From: Limanda limanda
Taxonomy: Eukaryota; Chordata; Actinopteri; Pleuronectiformes; Pleuronectidae
Assembly (NCBI RefSeq): GCF_963576545.1
Contig: NC_083648.1
Coordinates: forward strand, 25,623,373 to 25,687,372
Direction of reading: 5' to 3'
Length of the DNA stretch: 64,000 nt
Every line of letters begins with the position of its first letter. The first letter of the stretch is position 1. The notes under the pieces were generated by a model, which ran no database searches, was not told the DNA's origin, and was given only the letters and a program-made list of their open reading frames with translations. Positions 1 through 11,560 of this stretch are shown one piece after another. The position numbers and the translations under genes are program-made.

Positions 1-1905
1 GGAGTACTATAGCTGCAGGAGTACAGGATGTGATACTCGTACTGAAGCACCTCTCTGCTGTCTTTAGACACTGCACAGACCCCATCATCGTCAGCTATGT
101 CTTCTTTGATGCTGTCAGAATCATATGAGGCAACAAGAGCAGACTGTGGGGGAAGAGAGAGTGGAGTTCCCCATGTTAAGCAGATTCTTCTGGTACTGTA
201 GATCATTCATTTAAGGACCGTGTAAAGCAAAGTCAGTCATTTGTCTCTTAGCATGCTATACATGTTAGTAAGTGATAATTGAAAACGTGTAAAGATTGGG
301 AACTATGTAGTAATAAGTTTGACTGTTTAAAAGCCTGAGAAGGAGGCCGCGCATCGTCATCACAATTCTTATTGGTCGACATGCATGACAAAGTGCTTCC
401 CTCAGTAGCAAAGCCCACCCGTATGATTTTAATGACACAGCTGTAATTAATTCAAAATATGTCAAAAAACAGTTCAACAGCCCCCTTTGCTTTAGTTAAT
501 GGTGCAAACTGTGTACACCGGGAAACTTCATCTTGGGTGTACTCTGTCTGTCCGGCGGCCGTGGAAGCCAAGGCCAGTTAGGGCGAGCTATATAAGAGCA
601 GCAGAATACTGCTCACTTTTTTATTATTTTGAACCCTATCTATTTTACTCTTATTTTTAAGTAATCAAGTTTGCTTGGGTGGTTGATGAAACTGTGATGT
701 GGTAGTCAGCGAATACATTTGTATTGCTTTACACAGCCTTTTAATTGAATGTTAATTTAAATACAACTGAAAGTTAAAATAATTGACTGTGAACATTCAG
801 TGATATATAAATGTAAATATACAGCTAGTAAATAAAGTACATGACATGAAATTAATGTTGACTTGTTCAACTGTACCTTTTCCTGTTGCTGTTGACGACA
901 GACAGTGTGGGATCCTGAGTCTGAACTGGATCCCACTTGGTCCCATACAGAGCTTGAATTGAAGTCAACGGACCTGAGAGCAGTCTTCTTCAAGTAGCCC
1001 ACCTGTGAACCCTGAAGCCATATCAGAAAATCAAATTAACTACATCCTGTAGGAAACTGGCAGGGGTCTTTCTACGCTAATGAGAATGACAGCATATGTT
1101 CTCACCTGGACTGACTCCCAGCTCCAGCCATCTCTCAGCTGCTCTGACTGCTGCAGGAGGAGCTGACAGCAGTGATGGAAGGTCTCCTCCTGCACACACA
1201 AGTCCATCACTGCAAGAGAACCTGGTTGAGGGTAACTCCCAGATTGCAGATCAGTAGAGTCGCCATACAATCTAGAGATAATTATAATTTCGCCTTACTA
1301 ACCTGAATTATTTCTGTGGAGTTTCTATGCAAACAATTAACCTAAAAAGTAACCAGTAACACCAGTCACCAGATATATGGAGTGCTGTACAATTATACAT
1401 CATATTATATTAATTCATTTGGTACATAATACAGGAGAGATGAAAGAGACATAACTAAGAAATATTTAAGTATATCAGAATGCAGGATAGTTTGTTACTT
1501 TGCTGCTGCTCTTTGATGAGCAGCTAGTGTGTGTATATTCAGTGTCTTCTGCTACCTCTGTGCCACCTGGTATAACACAACCACAGCCTCTGCAAACAAA
1601 TAGTTCCCACACATCTTCTTGTAGTAGATACATGGTATCTATCCATCTGTCTGTCTTATTAATTCCACAAAAGTGTGTATGTGTATGTGTGTTTGTGTGT
1701 GTGTGTTTCTGTCAGTGGAACAAATATTTTAAGAAATGTTCATCTAATCAGCTTAACACTTGATATGTGCAGCGTCTAATTGGTTGGTGTGATTTTGACA
1801 TAATTTGTTCAATAATAATATAATTTCAAATAGCCACTTACAGTCAGTGGGGAAGCAGCTTTCATCTGAGTCACTTTCCAAAGCAACATTGCCCGGATCA
1901 AACAT
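1..1905 (-). CDS. atg10: ATG10, autophagy E2-like conjugating enzyme (5' part, runs off left edge)
   Basis: Minus-strand exons read from splice signals: 1842-1905, 1106-1207, 877-1011 and 1-143 (continues left). Phases agree at every junction. The 34 codons at 1106-1207 begin MDLCVQEETFHHCCQLLLQ and align with the start of vertebrate ATG10 (EKTF..YC..., then G(D)SWEW). The exon at 1-143 ends EVLQYEYHILYSCSYSTP, close to the ATG10 core YEYHVLYSCSY. ATG10 is the E2-like enzyme that takes ATG12 from ATG7 and attaches it to ATG5 in the cytosol. The catalytic cysteine lies further downstream and is outside the window. The 1842-1905 exon would add MFDPGNVALESDSDESCFPTD plus Leu before the usual start. 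Its donor GTAAGT and phase fit, but an alternative start at the ATG at 1207 matches the usual protein length better. Family call is firm; the first exon is tentative. Confidence 0.85.
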
Positions 1906-1907
1906 GT

Positions 1908-3450
1908 CAATTACAAGGTACAAAAAGCAAACAATAGACTAAACCACCCTGAAAGTCCTCTGTGGAAAACATGGCACCTCACCCCCTACAGACCTATTAT
2001 AGGGTGCATCACACCACTACAGAAAGGGATCTATTGGCAAAAACTGAATATAAAACAATCCTAGTGATGTTTTCACTAGTGTGTTTCATCTAAATTATAC
2101 AAATTGTTTTCTTTACCCTAGAATGAGGCCTTTATATTTAAATAATTTATGTTTACACCAGGAGCGCGTCCTCTCCACGGAGGCCACCATGTTTTTACAG
2201 TAGCCCAGAAAGGACAAACTGAACAGCCTTTGAGGTTTTATGACAACTGAAGACTACCACAGGTTCTCTTTTATGTTTGGAAGGGGAGGGTGAGGTAAGG
2301 GGTATTCAGCTGCAACACGCAACTTCACCACTAGATGTTCCTAAATTCTACACAATGAACCTTGTGCCCAGAGTAATCCACTCCTCCCACATACAAAAGA
2401 TTATTATTAATACTATTTAATTTTTTTAATTGGTACAAGCCATAAACTATTGCTTCAGGTTTAAGATTGTCTAGTCTAAGCCAGCAGGCCATTGGGCCAA
2501 AACTATAATACCTGGCCTGCCCGATTATTTTGATTGACGGATTTTTTTTATTTCACCATATCAGACTGACCAGTATTTCATAGAAACTGTGTCTGCACCC
2601 GACCACCTAAATGAATTAAATCAAAAGTAAACAAGAGAGGAGTAATACAAACAAAACTAATCAAAGTTAGTAAAACCACTATATTGGTACCAAATAATAG
2701 AAGGATAAACTGGGGTTTATTAAATATCAGGTTTCACAATCCAAAATTCCTACTCGTTAGTGATCTGATTACTGACCATCAGTTCAACTGACTGTCTTTA
2801 ACTAGACCTGGCTGCAAAAGATGAATATGAGAGTATAAAGAAAGCCACACCCTAGAGTCTAGACTATGGATGTAAAAAAAAATATCGAATTAGTGTTTGC
2901 TCATCGTGGGAACTGTTGGGTTTCTGTATAATTTTAAAGGTCTTGACCATCTATTTAATGTGCCTTGAGATAATGTATATTATGATTTGATAGATTTAAT
3001 TGAAAATTGAATTCAATAGATGCACAAGTGTCACAGATGCAGATGTCCATCATGGCCTATGGCAGCAATATTTATAGAATCAATTTGTCTACAAAATAAT
3101 AGCACAACATTTGTTTTGTTGCTGCCATTCCTTATATCAAGCTGAAGTTGACGCTGAATCACAGAGCTTCTTGTAGGAGGGCTCACAAATGCCAAGGAAT
3201 TATTCTGAAGTAAGCTCTGGCATGTATAAAAAATAAGCCATTCTGAAAATTAAAATACACTTGTATTTTCACAGTATGGAATGCAATGATAAAACAGAGC
3301 ATTTCATTTATCTACTAATTTCAGTAATCTCTGTCTCTCTGTGTCTCACAAATCTCCAGAGCTGTCCATATTATCAGCTTCACATTTTTGTATGTGTATT
3401 GCCAAAGGAAGTCCAGAGTTGAATTTACAGCTTCAGAATGAAAGCAGCAA
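1908..3450. other. No gene seen; AT-rich upstream/intronic sequence of atg10
   Basis: No exon-like block was found. On the minus strand a possible acceptor (TTTTCCACAG, about 1960) sits upstream of the 1842-1905 exon, so part of this could be a first intron. It contains one short LINE tail near 2893-2990, otherwise AT-rich single-copy-looking sequence. Confidence 0.4.
2893..2990 (+). repeat. LINE/SINE 3' tail fragment (L2-like)
   Basis: The string around GCTCATCGTGGGAACTGTTGGG, followed by a 'CCTTGAGATAATGTATATTATGATTT' type end, is the usual 3' tail of fish L2-type retroposons. A second, similar copy is at about 60223-60350 in this window. Classification is from memory of the family. Confidence 0.45.
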
Positions 3451-3459
3451 CCAGCATTG

Positions 3460-3997
3460 GATCCAGTGGATCCAGTTCGGTGGATTCTGTATCGTGCCAG
3501 CTGATCGTCGTTGTAATGGAGGATCCTTTGTCGCGTTGGCATCGGATGATGAGGGACCACGACCGAGGCGGCAGCTGATAATGGATTCTAACTGGCGGCG
3601 GTGGACAATGACTGTGGATTACAGTGGATCTCATCCTGATGCTGGATCGTGGTCTTGCTGGCTGCTGGCCAGAGACTGTGATTGCAGCGGGACTGCCTGA
3701 CACATAGTATTGAAAAATGTTTAGCCTCATGGATGCTGCTAAAAATCCTGATGATGTTTTCTTACACCTGACATCTATTGCACTTCTGTCCGTCCTGAGA
3801 GAGGGATCCCTCACATGTGGCTCTCTCTGAGGTTTCTACATATTTTTACCTGTGAAAAGTTTTTAGTAGTTTTTCCTTACTCTTGTTGAGGGTTAAGGAC
3901 AGAGGATGTCACACAATGTTAAACCCCCATGAGACGAATTGTTATTTGTGAATGTGGGCTATACAAATAAAACTTGATTGATTGATTGATTGATTGC
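3460..3997 (+). repeat. Retroposon with TGAT-repeat tail
   Basis: The end reads GGGATCCCTCAC, then a gene-like tail with TTTTTCCTTACTC, GAGGATGTCAC, GGGCTATACAAATAAAAC and (TTGAT/TGAT)n. The same tail occurs in reverse at 7041-7250 and 37938-38018, and forward near 11290-11560 and 62637-62790, so it is an interspersed non-LTR family. The GC-richer stretch 3460-3760 probably belongs to the same element; open frames over it on both strands look non-coding. Confidence 0.6.
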
Positions 3998-4332
3998 CAT
4001 TGGGGAAAGCAAACAGCCCATTCCAAACACGCAGGGTTAGTTAGAACACAGGTGACTATAAAGATTCAATAGCGATTAATTTAACATCAAAAACAATTTT
4101 TTTATGTAAATTCTGAGAAACTTCTTCATATACATAGTGACCTACATGATGACTCTTCTCAGTTTCTTTAAATTATGTAAAAGTGACAAAGAAAGAGTTA
4201 ACAACGGTTAAACTGTCTAGTGCTGAGACACATTCTCCTCACTCATCTTGCTGTTCTTTTAATACTTGAAAAAAGGCTGACTCGCGACTCGGATGTAATA
4301 AAAAACATTTTTCAAAATAAAAGCCAAGAAAA

Positions 4333-4704
4333 TTAATGGGTACCGATAGATACGACACAATAAATGTGTAAGCTAAAATGGAAACGGGAAATACCTTTCA
4401 TAAAGTGTTTTTTTCCTTTCATAGTGTCCCTTTTTTCCCCTCTGACAAACCAAAACGAGGAGAAATGATTGTTGTTAAAGCTAAAACCTGAATGTACATT
4501 AGGTCTTCTGTTGTTATGGTTTCGGTTCAAAACGAAATAATAAGAACGAGATGATACGATGATACACAGACCATGTACTTTCCGCGTGTTAAGGATGAAT
4601 GTGCAGTTGGACACAGACTCAGTCTCTAACGGCTTTACTTCTAATGGTTTAGGGATAGACATGAACACATTACCAGCTTCGCCTTCAGTGGACTCCTGGG
4701 TCAT
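4333..4704 (-). other. Open frame of 123 codons, doubtful; possible leader exon
   Basis: An ATG frame starts at 4704 with MTQESTEGEAGNVFMSIPKP and then loses protein-like character. A weak donor (GAA|GTAAAG) lies about 66 bases in. It sits just downstream of a CpG-containing stretch (about 4790-4900) and upstream of the atg10 exons on the same strand, so it may be a leader exon. No homologous protein is recognised; it may be noise. Confidence 0.2.
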
Positions 4705-4848
4705 CCGACATATGACCCTGGCACTTTGATTACAAACCCAGCAGATCCGACTAAGACCATGTGCAGATGCAGCGAGTGTCGTTGTTTACACTTTCTCTTC
4801 CCTCGACGACTTTGTGTTACTAGTGAATTATTGTTCCGGGTTGCGAGA

Positions 4849-4856
4849 TCACGTGA
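4849..4856. promoter_or_regulatory. Palindromic TCACGTGA E-box (CLEAR-like), possible atg10 promoter
   Basis: TCACGTGA within GATCACGTGATGAC matches the core of the TFEB/TFE3 (CLEAR) site or a USF E-box. It lies in a locally CpG-richer segment upstream of atg10 on the minus strand. The link to atg10 is inferred from position only; no transcription start is visible. Confidence 0.3.
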
Positions 4857-4879
4857 TGACCACCACCGTCACCAGAGGG

Positions 4880-5450
4880 GAGTTACCCTTTATCGCCCAC
4901 TCTTTCACTATTCCCTGCTTCACTACATAGTGACTTCTATACAGAGAACTATGTGACCTCATATGGAAAAGAAAAGACGCTTTCGGACTCTACTCAATGC
5001 AATTTATCTGCGCAGTTAATGACTTAATTGTCGCAGGATCGTGACATCATAACATCATCATCATTTACTGTCTGACAGTACTATTTTAGATGCTTATTTT
5101 ACAGTTGGTATTAATAATTTAATGCAAAAAAACACATTGAACGATCATCTGTAAAGGTAGAAATAAACTTGTTTCCGCAGGTTTGTGCTGTGATACGCTG
5201 CTCGTATTTACATCTATAACACGGGTCAGGCTGTTACTGCTGCCCTCGCTTCCATAATCTCTACACCGCGGGCACAATGCATGATGGTAGATATTGCTCA
5301 GTTTGACGTAGGTAAGTAACCATGAGTTGTACACATACAGTCTATGGTTGTACACTATTTTGCATGGTGCATTATGGGAAACAATTAGTGCACAATATAG
5401 GGTATAAATGTAGTGTTCGAAATGTTGATGTGACAGATAAACACCAATAG
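4880..5450. repeat. MITE-like repeat, ends uncertain
   Basis: Sequence with CACTATTCCC...ACTACATAGTGAC on the left and ATTATGGGAAACAATTAGTGCACAATATAGGG on the right resembles, in roughly inverted orientation, a common fish short DNA transposon. Clean terminal repeats and target duplications could not be pinned down. Confidence 0.3.
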
Positions 5451-5459
5451 GGTTCACCA

Positions 5460-6870
5460 CATATATCCAGTATAAAAGGGGTATAGTCCTTCAATTCAAT
5501 TAAAAAAATAAACATTAAAAGATGGTCAACTCAATTTACATTTGTTTTAATCTACTGATTAGAAATAAAATATTTATAATGAAGAATATACCTTCACTAT
5601 CAATATTAAAATCAATCAAACGCGTCAAAGAAATAATACTTACTTCAATGTTATATTCAAAGGAAAGATCTAAAGGGTACAACCTATTATGTAAGCGATT
5701 GACACAATGTATTTTTGAAATAGATTCCTATAGTTTTATTATTAACAGGATGCTCGGTTGAAAAGCACAGACGATCTGTATCAGATTAAGTGACAGAGTG
5801 AGTCAGCGGCATAAAGCACCCCAAGGTTCTACTGTTGCATCTGGGGACTTAAAAATGTACATTTGTTTTTTTTTCTATCTTTTGTTTCAAAGCCCAAAAC
5901 TTTGAGGCTTCAGTTTGTATTGCTGTTTTACTGTTGTGCACATGCACCCACATTTACATACACATGAATGAGTGTGTTGGTGCATTAAGGGGTTTCTATT
6001 ATTCTGTTCACTTTACCTTTAACTGAAACACCTCCATTAGAGTCATATATATGTTAAATCAATAACTAAATGTTTACAAGTGAAGTAAACACCCCGCATC
6101 AGCATTATTATACCTGAAGGAATTGGATCAAATATAATTGCATACTCCTTAAAAAGGAGTAGTTAAACAGCCTGTCATTCGGATCAAATAGTTTACCAAA
6201 AAGTGTGATATTGTATTTGAACTTCAAGAAATAAATATTAAAAGTTTTTGAGAATGCCCCAATTATTCCAGATATAATACTTATGTGGAGAGAAAGATAT
6301 GTTTAAACAGGAGAGACCATTTCAACAGTTCGATTGGGATTTTACTAATATTATAATTACACAATAAAATAAACCCCAGGCAACCTATTTCGGAAAATAC
6401 ATATTTTTTAAATAAAATTACATGAAGAAAAAGGGTAACTAATAAGTTGTCACAGCCAATGAATCTTCAATGTGTTTTAATGTCTAGAAACCTCCAGCTC
6501 CCACACTGGCAGGTAAAATCAAAAAACATACCATCAATTGTTTTGGAAACAGTAGAATCAACATACAGTGAGACAGAGTGATGTCTGGAATGGCCTCAGC
6601 TTTGGAGAGTAGAGTACTTCCTTTGTAAGTGAGGTGTCTTTGTAACTATGAATGCAGTTTCTATTGTGTTTTTTCTAGAGTTGGGTTAAAATTTTATTTA
6701 ACGCCTCTGTGTATTATTTAAAATAATAATTGTTTCAATTGGCAGCTATTTGCTGAGGTTTGTTCACCCTTCCAACCATTTTGTTATGGAACGAAAGTAT
6801 TCACATTTAGCCCTTTATTAAAATAAGTCATCCAATTAATTTAGTAATTTTTTGTATTAATCTCTCTCCA
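5460..6870. other. No gene seen; AT-rich
   Basis: Very AT-rich sequence. The 79-codon frame at 5522-5761 is Ile/Ser/Lys-rich and has no recognisable family or flanking splice signals, so it is not called as a gene. Confidence 0.4.
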
Positions 6871-6872
6871 CA

Positions 6873-7040
6873 TCAGACAGAGCCTTGAAAAAGAGTAGCT
6901 AATTGTGTAACAATCTTTTCTTTAGTTGCTCTTTTTTCTTTGATTAAATCACGACCAAATTTCCTGAGAAACTTCCTCAACCCAAATTTCCAGAGCTCCA
7001 AATTCCTTTCACCAAATATATGAGTCACTGCTTTGCACCA
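6873..7040 (-). pseudogene. L1-like LINE fragment (ORF2, after endonuclease)
   Basis: The minus-strand peptide ELWKFGLRKFLRKFGRDL followed by IKEKRATKEKIVTQL has the spacing and character of the L1/Tx1 ORF2 linker after the endonuclease domain (W..K...R.......(K)E+R..K). It is cut short on both sides, and on its upstream side (higher coordinates) directly abuts a LINE tail. Too short for family assignment. Confidence 0.5.
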
Positions 7041-7250
7041 ATAGGCATTGATCAATCAATAAATCCATCAATCCATCAATCAATCAATCAATCAATCATT
7101 TTATTTGTATAGCCCATATTCACAAATCACAATTTGTCTCATAGGGCTTTAACAAGGTGTGACATCCTCTGCCCTTAACCCTCAGCAAGAGTAAAGGAAA
7201 TGTGAGGGATCCCTCTCCCAGGACGGACAGAAGTGCAATAAATGTCAAGT
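7041..7250 (-). repeat. Retroposon tail with (ATCA)n, reverse copy
   Basis: Reverse complement of the tail at 3760-3997: (CAATCA)n, ATTTGTATAGCCCATATTCAC, then GACATCCTCTGCCCTTAACC and GTGAGGGATCCCTC. The insertion is minus-oriented. Confidence 0.65.
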
Positions 7251-7689
7251 GTAAAGGAGAACAACAGCAAGATCAGTGTATTTTATCTGATCTTTGATTT
7301 GCTGCTCATTGTCAGGAAGGGAACTGTTTAGTTTCCCTAGTACCTGGGTAGTGATTTGTGGGCTGGTTAGAAATTTTGTCAGACTTTTTCCAGCGGTGCA
7401 AAACATCTCCAGGTCACATGACTTTAAAACATTGCGGGACTGAGCTTGCTGCAATAACACTTGCTCTCCTGTTATAAGAAGTAGGCCTTACCTTTTTTAG
7501 CATTTTATATGAATTATTTATGCCCTGAATTTACAGCAAAAATGTGCTATATCGCGATATGTATCGTTATTGGGATATGAAATTACATATATTGGTTTAT
7601 GATATTTTGGTCATATCGCACAGCTCTAGCCATAGAAAAAGAAAATATGCATATTGGGTTCATTTAATAAAGCCACGGGTCCATTCCGT

Positions 7690-7957
7690 CTCCAACTTTT
7701 TGAGATTGTAACCACTAAATGTTGGAAATCTGATACCAGAGGATGAACCAGTCTGGCTACTTATACTAGACTTGAAGGATGATGTTGATTTGGTAGTTAG
7801 CTCAATTCATACCAATGAGACAATTATGTACTTTAAGAGTAAAATATCAGAGCACCGATATAAGTACCAAGAACTCTTCCCAGAAAGAAGACTGCTGCCA
7901 AAAACACGTCTGGAACGTTTCGCCACATTGGTCCACTTGTTTTCTTTTGGACAATGA
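7690..7957 (+). pseudogene. Fragment of a multicopy transposon-derived protein family
   Basis: The plus-strand frame reads PLNVGNLIPEDEPVWLLILDL, then HTNETIMYFKSKISEHRYKY and FPERRLLPK. From memory this matches a recurrent fish protein family (…IPEDDPxW…EDHHxxF…P…PKxHYxxHYP…) thought to come from a DNA transposon. A stop interrupts the frame near 7711 and the match ends after RLLPK, before the family's HYP block. A dead fragment; family name not known to me. Confidence 0.35.
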
Positions 7958-8004
7958 AATTCTAAGCCAAACACATTTTTTTGAAACAAGTTGTTAGGCA
8001 CTAC

Positions 8005-8072
8005 ATCCTCTAACCGCGACCTTCTGGTTAGAGGATGACCACTCTACCCCCTCAGCCACAATCCAGGGCAGG
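8005..8072 (-). repeat. tRNA-derived SINE head fragment
   Basis: CTCTAACCGCGACCTTCTGG … CCACTCTACCCCCTCAGCCACA is the reverse complement of the A-box side (GTGGCTGAGGGGGTAGAGTGG) of the SINE seen at 20919-21171. Only the head is kept. Confidence 0.55.
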
Positions 8073-8499
8073 AACCCTGTCTTATGGTGAAGGAGTGTGA
8101 CGGCCTCAGTGGTGGAGACTTTAACCTATAGGATCTACTAATTCTCGTCTATTGTCCTCTTGACTGACCTCTAATATTGGCATTTTGTGTTTTACGTTCA
8201 TAAACACACCCCTACTCACACACACAGACACTGCAGATATACTGACCTGCTCTCAGAAACACCTATTGCATTCATCCCAGAACTTAATTATCCCAAAATG
8301 AAGCCAAAATATCCTGAATAGGAATGCTGCCATCTGAGTAAACATCAGTGGAACAATAACAACCTAAATTTACGGAAATGATCTTTGAGAAAAATATATT
8401 TGATGTGTACTTTGCCTTCTTAGTTTGGTCCTTGTTCCACCTACCAACATGGAGGAGGCAGGGATAAAAACGTTTACTGCAGCCAGTTACAGGTGGTGA

Positions 8500-8935
8500 T
8501 CAAGATACATTGGAGGATCAAGTATGTTGTCCATCTTCACAGGATATTCAGTCTATGGCCAAAATGATTTTGTGAGTTATGGCAATACTCCATCCAAGAA
8601 ACTTGGTAAATTCCCTCTATGTACTCACCACAATGGCGGTGGAAAGGTGGGTGATTGTTTGAGTCCACAAAACACTTCTGGATATTCAGGGGTAAATGGC
8701 ATTGCAGCCGAATCTAATACAATTGAAGTTAACAGTGACTGCTTCTTCAAACAGAAAAATAACAGGAAATGCCTCCATACTGCTCCTGTGGTGTAATCCA
8801 AGTGTCCGTAACCCCCGACATTCAAAATCATTGAAGCTAAAAACATTGTGTAAAAGATACCGTTTCATGTCGAATTTAAATGTCGGTGAGTAGATAATGA
8901 GTGAATTAAAATCTGTGGGTGAACTATCCCTTTAA
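8500..8935. repeat. Unclassified short interspersed repeat
   Basis: The open frames here (8524-8796 plus, 8625-8846 minus) overlap a sequence ending GGGTGAACTATCCCTTTAA. That end is typical of a high-copy fish MITE-like repeat, so they are not counted as genes. Termini not resolved. Confidence 0.35.
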
Positions 8936-9472
8936 ATTCAATCAGGCTGAACCAAATTACAGTAATCAAGTCCACTAAATATGACTGATTTCTTTCAGTC
9001 AAATCTATACATTATTTCCTGGGAAATTGGTGAAAATGTAAAATAGAATGCAATGTTAAAGAAAGGGAAAAAAACGTCCTGATCAACCCCTTTGTGTGAC
9101 TCTGCAGCAAAATTTAATGTGTTCTTTTTTAGCCCAGGTCCTATCCTTCCGTTTCATGGAAACTGTAAAGAAGTTTTTGTTTAAGTCCTGCTGACAAACT
9201 AATCAACCTACACTTTGGCCCATTCAGTCCAATACTTTTTTGTTCAGCTGCATATTTTGTATGAGAATGAATAACAATGAAAGTGAACCTGAATCAAGGT
9301 GGGCTGGTGACAAAGTCCAGTGCATGTGCATATATCTTGGCTGTAAGTGGCTGGAACAATATTAGATGTAATGCAGTGGTGGCTGGTGATAACATTTATT
9401 GGGGCGCAGTGTTGGGGGGGGAGACAAACAAACTGAAGCCAGATTTAACAAAAACATTATACTGTATATATA

Positions 9473-11001
9473 CAGACGTGGACAAAATTGTTGGTACCCT
9501 TCTGTTAAAGAAAGAAAAAACAACAATGGTCACTGAAATAACTTGAAACTGACAAAAGTAATATGTAATGAAAATTAGCTAGTGAAAATCAGACATTGCT
9601 TATGAATTTTGGTTCAACAGAATCATTTAAAAAAACTAACTAATGAAAGTGGGCTGAACAAAAATGATTGTACCCCTAGAAAAGATTGAAAATAATTTGA
9701 CCATAGGGTTAAACTAAGGTGTGTCCTTTAATTAGCATCGCAAGTGTCGTCAAACTTGTTATCAGTCAGTCTGCCTATTTAAAGGGTGAAAAGTAGTCAC
9801 TCTGTTTGGTCTCATGGTGTGTACCACACTGAACATGGACCACAGAAAGTCGAGGAGAGAGTTTAGAAAAAGAAAATTATAGACAAGCATGTTAAAGGTA
9901 AAGGCTATGAGACCATCTCCAAGCAGCTTGATGTTCATGTGACTACAGTTGCATACTATACTATAATATACTCACATACTATTCAGAAGTTTAAGGTCCA
10001 CAGGACTGTAGCCAACCTCCCTGGAATGTAGCCGCATGAGGAAAATTGATGACAAAATGAAGAGACGGATAATACGAATGGTAACCAAAGAGCCCAGAAC
10101 GACTTCCAAAGAGATTAGAGAAGTACTCCAAGGTCAAGGTCCATTCGTGTCAGATTGCATCATCCGTCGCTGTTAGAGCCAAAGTGGACTTCATGGAAGA
10201 CGACCGAGGAGGACACCACTGTTGACAGCAAATAATAAAAAACGAGACTGGAATTTTCCAAAATGCATATTGACAAGCCACAAAGCTTCCAAGAGAATGT
10301 CCTTTGGACAGATGAGACCTACTGTGAAACATCGGATATGTTGTAGGGCTTCTTTGCTGCATCTGGCAGAGGGTGTCTTGAATCTGTGCAGGGTACAATG
10401 AAATTTCAAGACTATCAAGGCATTCTGGCGCGAAATGTGCGTCCCAGTGTCAGAAAGCTTGATCTCAGTCGCAGGTCATGGGTCCTCCAACAGGATAATG
10501 ACCCAAAACACACAGCTAAAAACACCCAAGAATCGCTAAGAGCAGAACATTGGACTATCCTGAAGTGGCCTTCCATGAGCCCTGATCGAAATCCTATTGA
10601 ACATCTGTGGAAGGAGCTGAAACATGCAGTCTAGAGAAGACACCCTTCCAAGCTGAGACAGCTGGAGCAGTTTGCTCACGAGGAGTGGGCCAAAATACCT
10701 GTTGACAGGTGCAGAAGTCTCATTGACAGTTACAGAAATTGCTTGATTGCAGTGATTGCATCAAAAGGTTGTGCAACAAAATAGTGAGCTCATCATTTTT
10801 GTCCAGGCCATTTTCATTAGTTAGTTTTTTTTTTTAAATGATTCTGTTGAACTACAATTCAAAAGCAATGTCTGATTTTCAGTAGTTAATTTTCAGTAAA
10901 TTTGTATTTATTATTGCTTTTGTCAGTTTGAAGTTATTTCAGTGACCATTGTGGGTTTTTTTTTCTTTAATGGAAGGGTACAACAATTTTGTCCATGTCT
11001 G
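9473..11001 (+). mobile_element. Tc1/mariner element, decayed, with long inverted repeats
   Basis: The left end CAGACGTGGACAAAATTGTTGG and the right end, read in reverse, CAGACATGGACAAAATTGTTG form inverted repeats. Similarity runs inward for roughly 100 bases through ACAATGGTCACTGAAATAACTT. The left flank is TA, the expected Tc1 target; on the right the flank reads AATA, probably a mutated TA. Length is about 1.53 kb, normal for the superfamily. Confidence 0.85.
9835..10784 (+). pseudogene. Tc1-like transposase remnant
   Basis: The N-terminal helix-turn-helix region (RRELRKRKLIDKHVKGKGYE, ISKQLDVHVTTVA) begins near 9840. The catalytic C-terminal part is readable as VLQQDNDPKHTAKN (second Asp) and SPDRNPIEHLWKELK (catalytic Glu at the third position), ending IASKGCATK-stop. 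Frames change between the parts and a TAG follows KHAV at 10632, so the DDE transposase cannot be made as a full protein. Confidence 0.8.
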
Positions 11002-11289
11002 AATATATTATACACAGTATACCAATTCTGCACCCTTCATCAAGCTACTGAGAAATGCTAAGCCTGTCGCAAAAATGTAGACATCAAGCTTAGCGTAAGT
11101 CCAGTCAAGAAGACTTAACCTGTATACGATCAGCTGATTGTGGGCGTTCCTAAATATCCAATCAGGTCGGGCGCGGTCTCTCTTAGCCAGTCAATCAGCA
11201 GCTGTCAAACTTTAAAAATCCCTTCTCCTCTCTTCCTCGGTCAGCCATCATTCAGCGACTCGCGCAACCCCTCCTCCACCCCAATCTCC

Positions 11290-11560
11290 TCCAGTCTTGA
11301 AGGATATTTATCACCTCATCCGGATCCCGACCCCAACTGATCTGTGGATCATGGTGGCAGTTGATCGCGGACTAAAAATCGACAACACTGCCTCCGATAT
11401 ACCTGTTACTCGTGGCATCCATTACATCCTGGCAGAGGGGGATCCCTCGCATGCGGCTCTTCCTGAGGTTTCTACATTTGTCCCTGTCAAGGTTGTTTTT
11501 TTGGTAGTTTTTCCTTACCTTTGTAAGGGTTGAGGGCAGAGGATGTCACACTCAGCGAGT
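11290..11560 (+). repeat. Retroposon tail copy
   Basis: GGATCCCTCGCATGCGGCTC, TGAGGTTTCTACATTTG, TTTTTCCTTACCTTTG and GCAGAGGATGTCACA match the tail of the 3460-3997 element. It lacks the final TGAT microsatellite. Confidence 0.55.

Larger units (their letters stand above)
9371..11120. repeat. Repeat interrupted by Tc1 insertion
   Basis: A repeat starting CAGTGGTGGCTGGTGATAAC and containing CAAACAAACTGAAGCCAGAT is cut by the Tc1 at 9473-11001 and resumes with CATCAAGCTACTGAGAAATG CTAAG. An uninterrupted relative is at about 62056-62160. The host repeat is unclassified and may extend further to about 12480. Confidence 0.45.

Noticed and set aside
3321..3814. Overlapping frames on both strands around 3321-3814
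   Set aside because: They cover a repeat (3460-3997), have no similarity to known proteins and mirror each other on the two strands.
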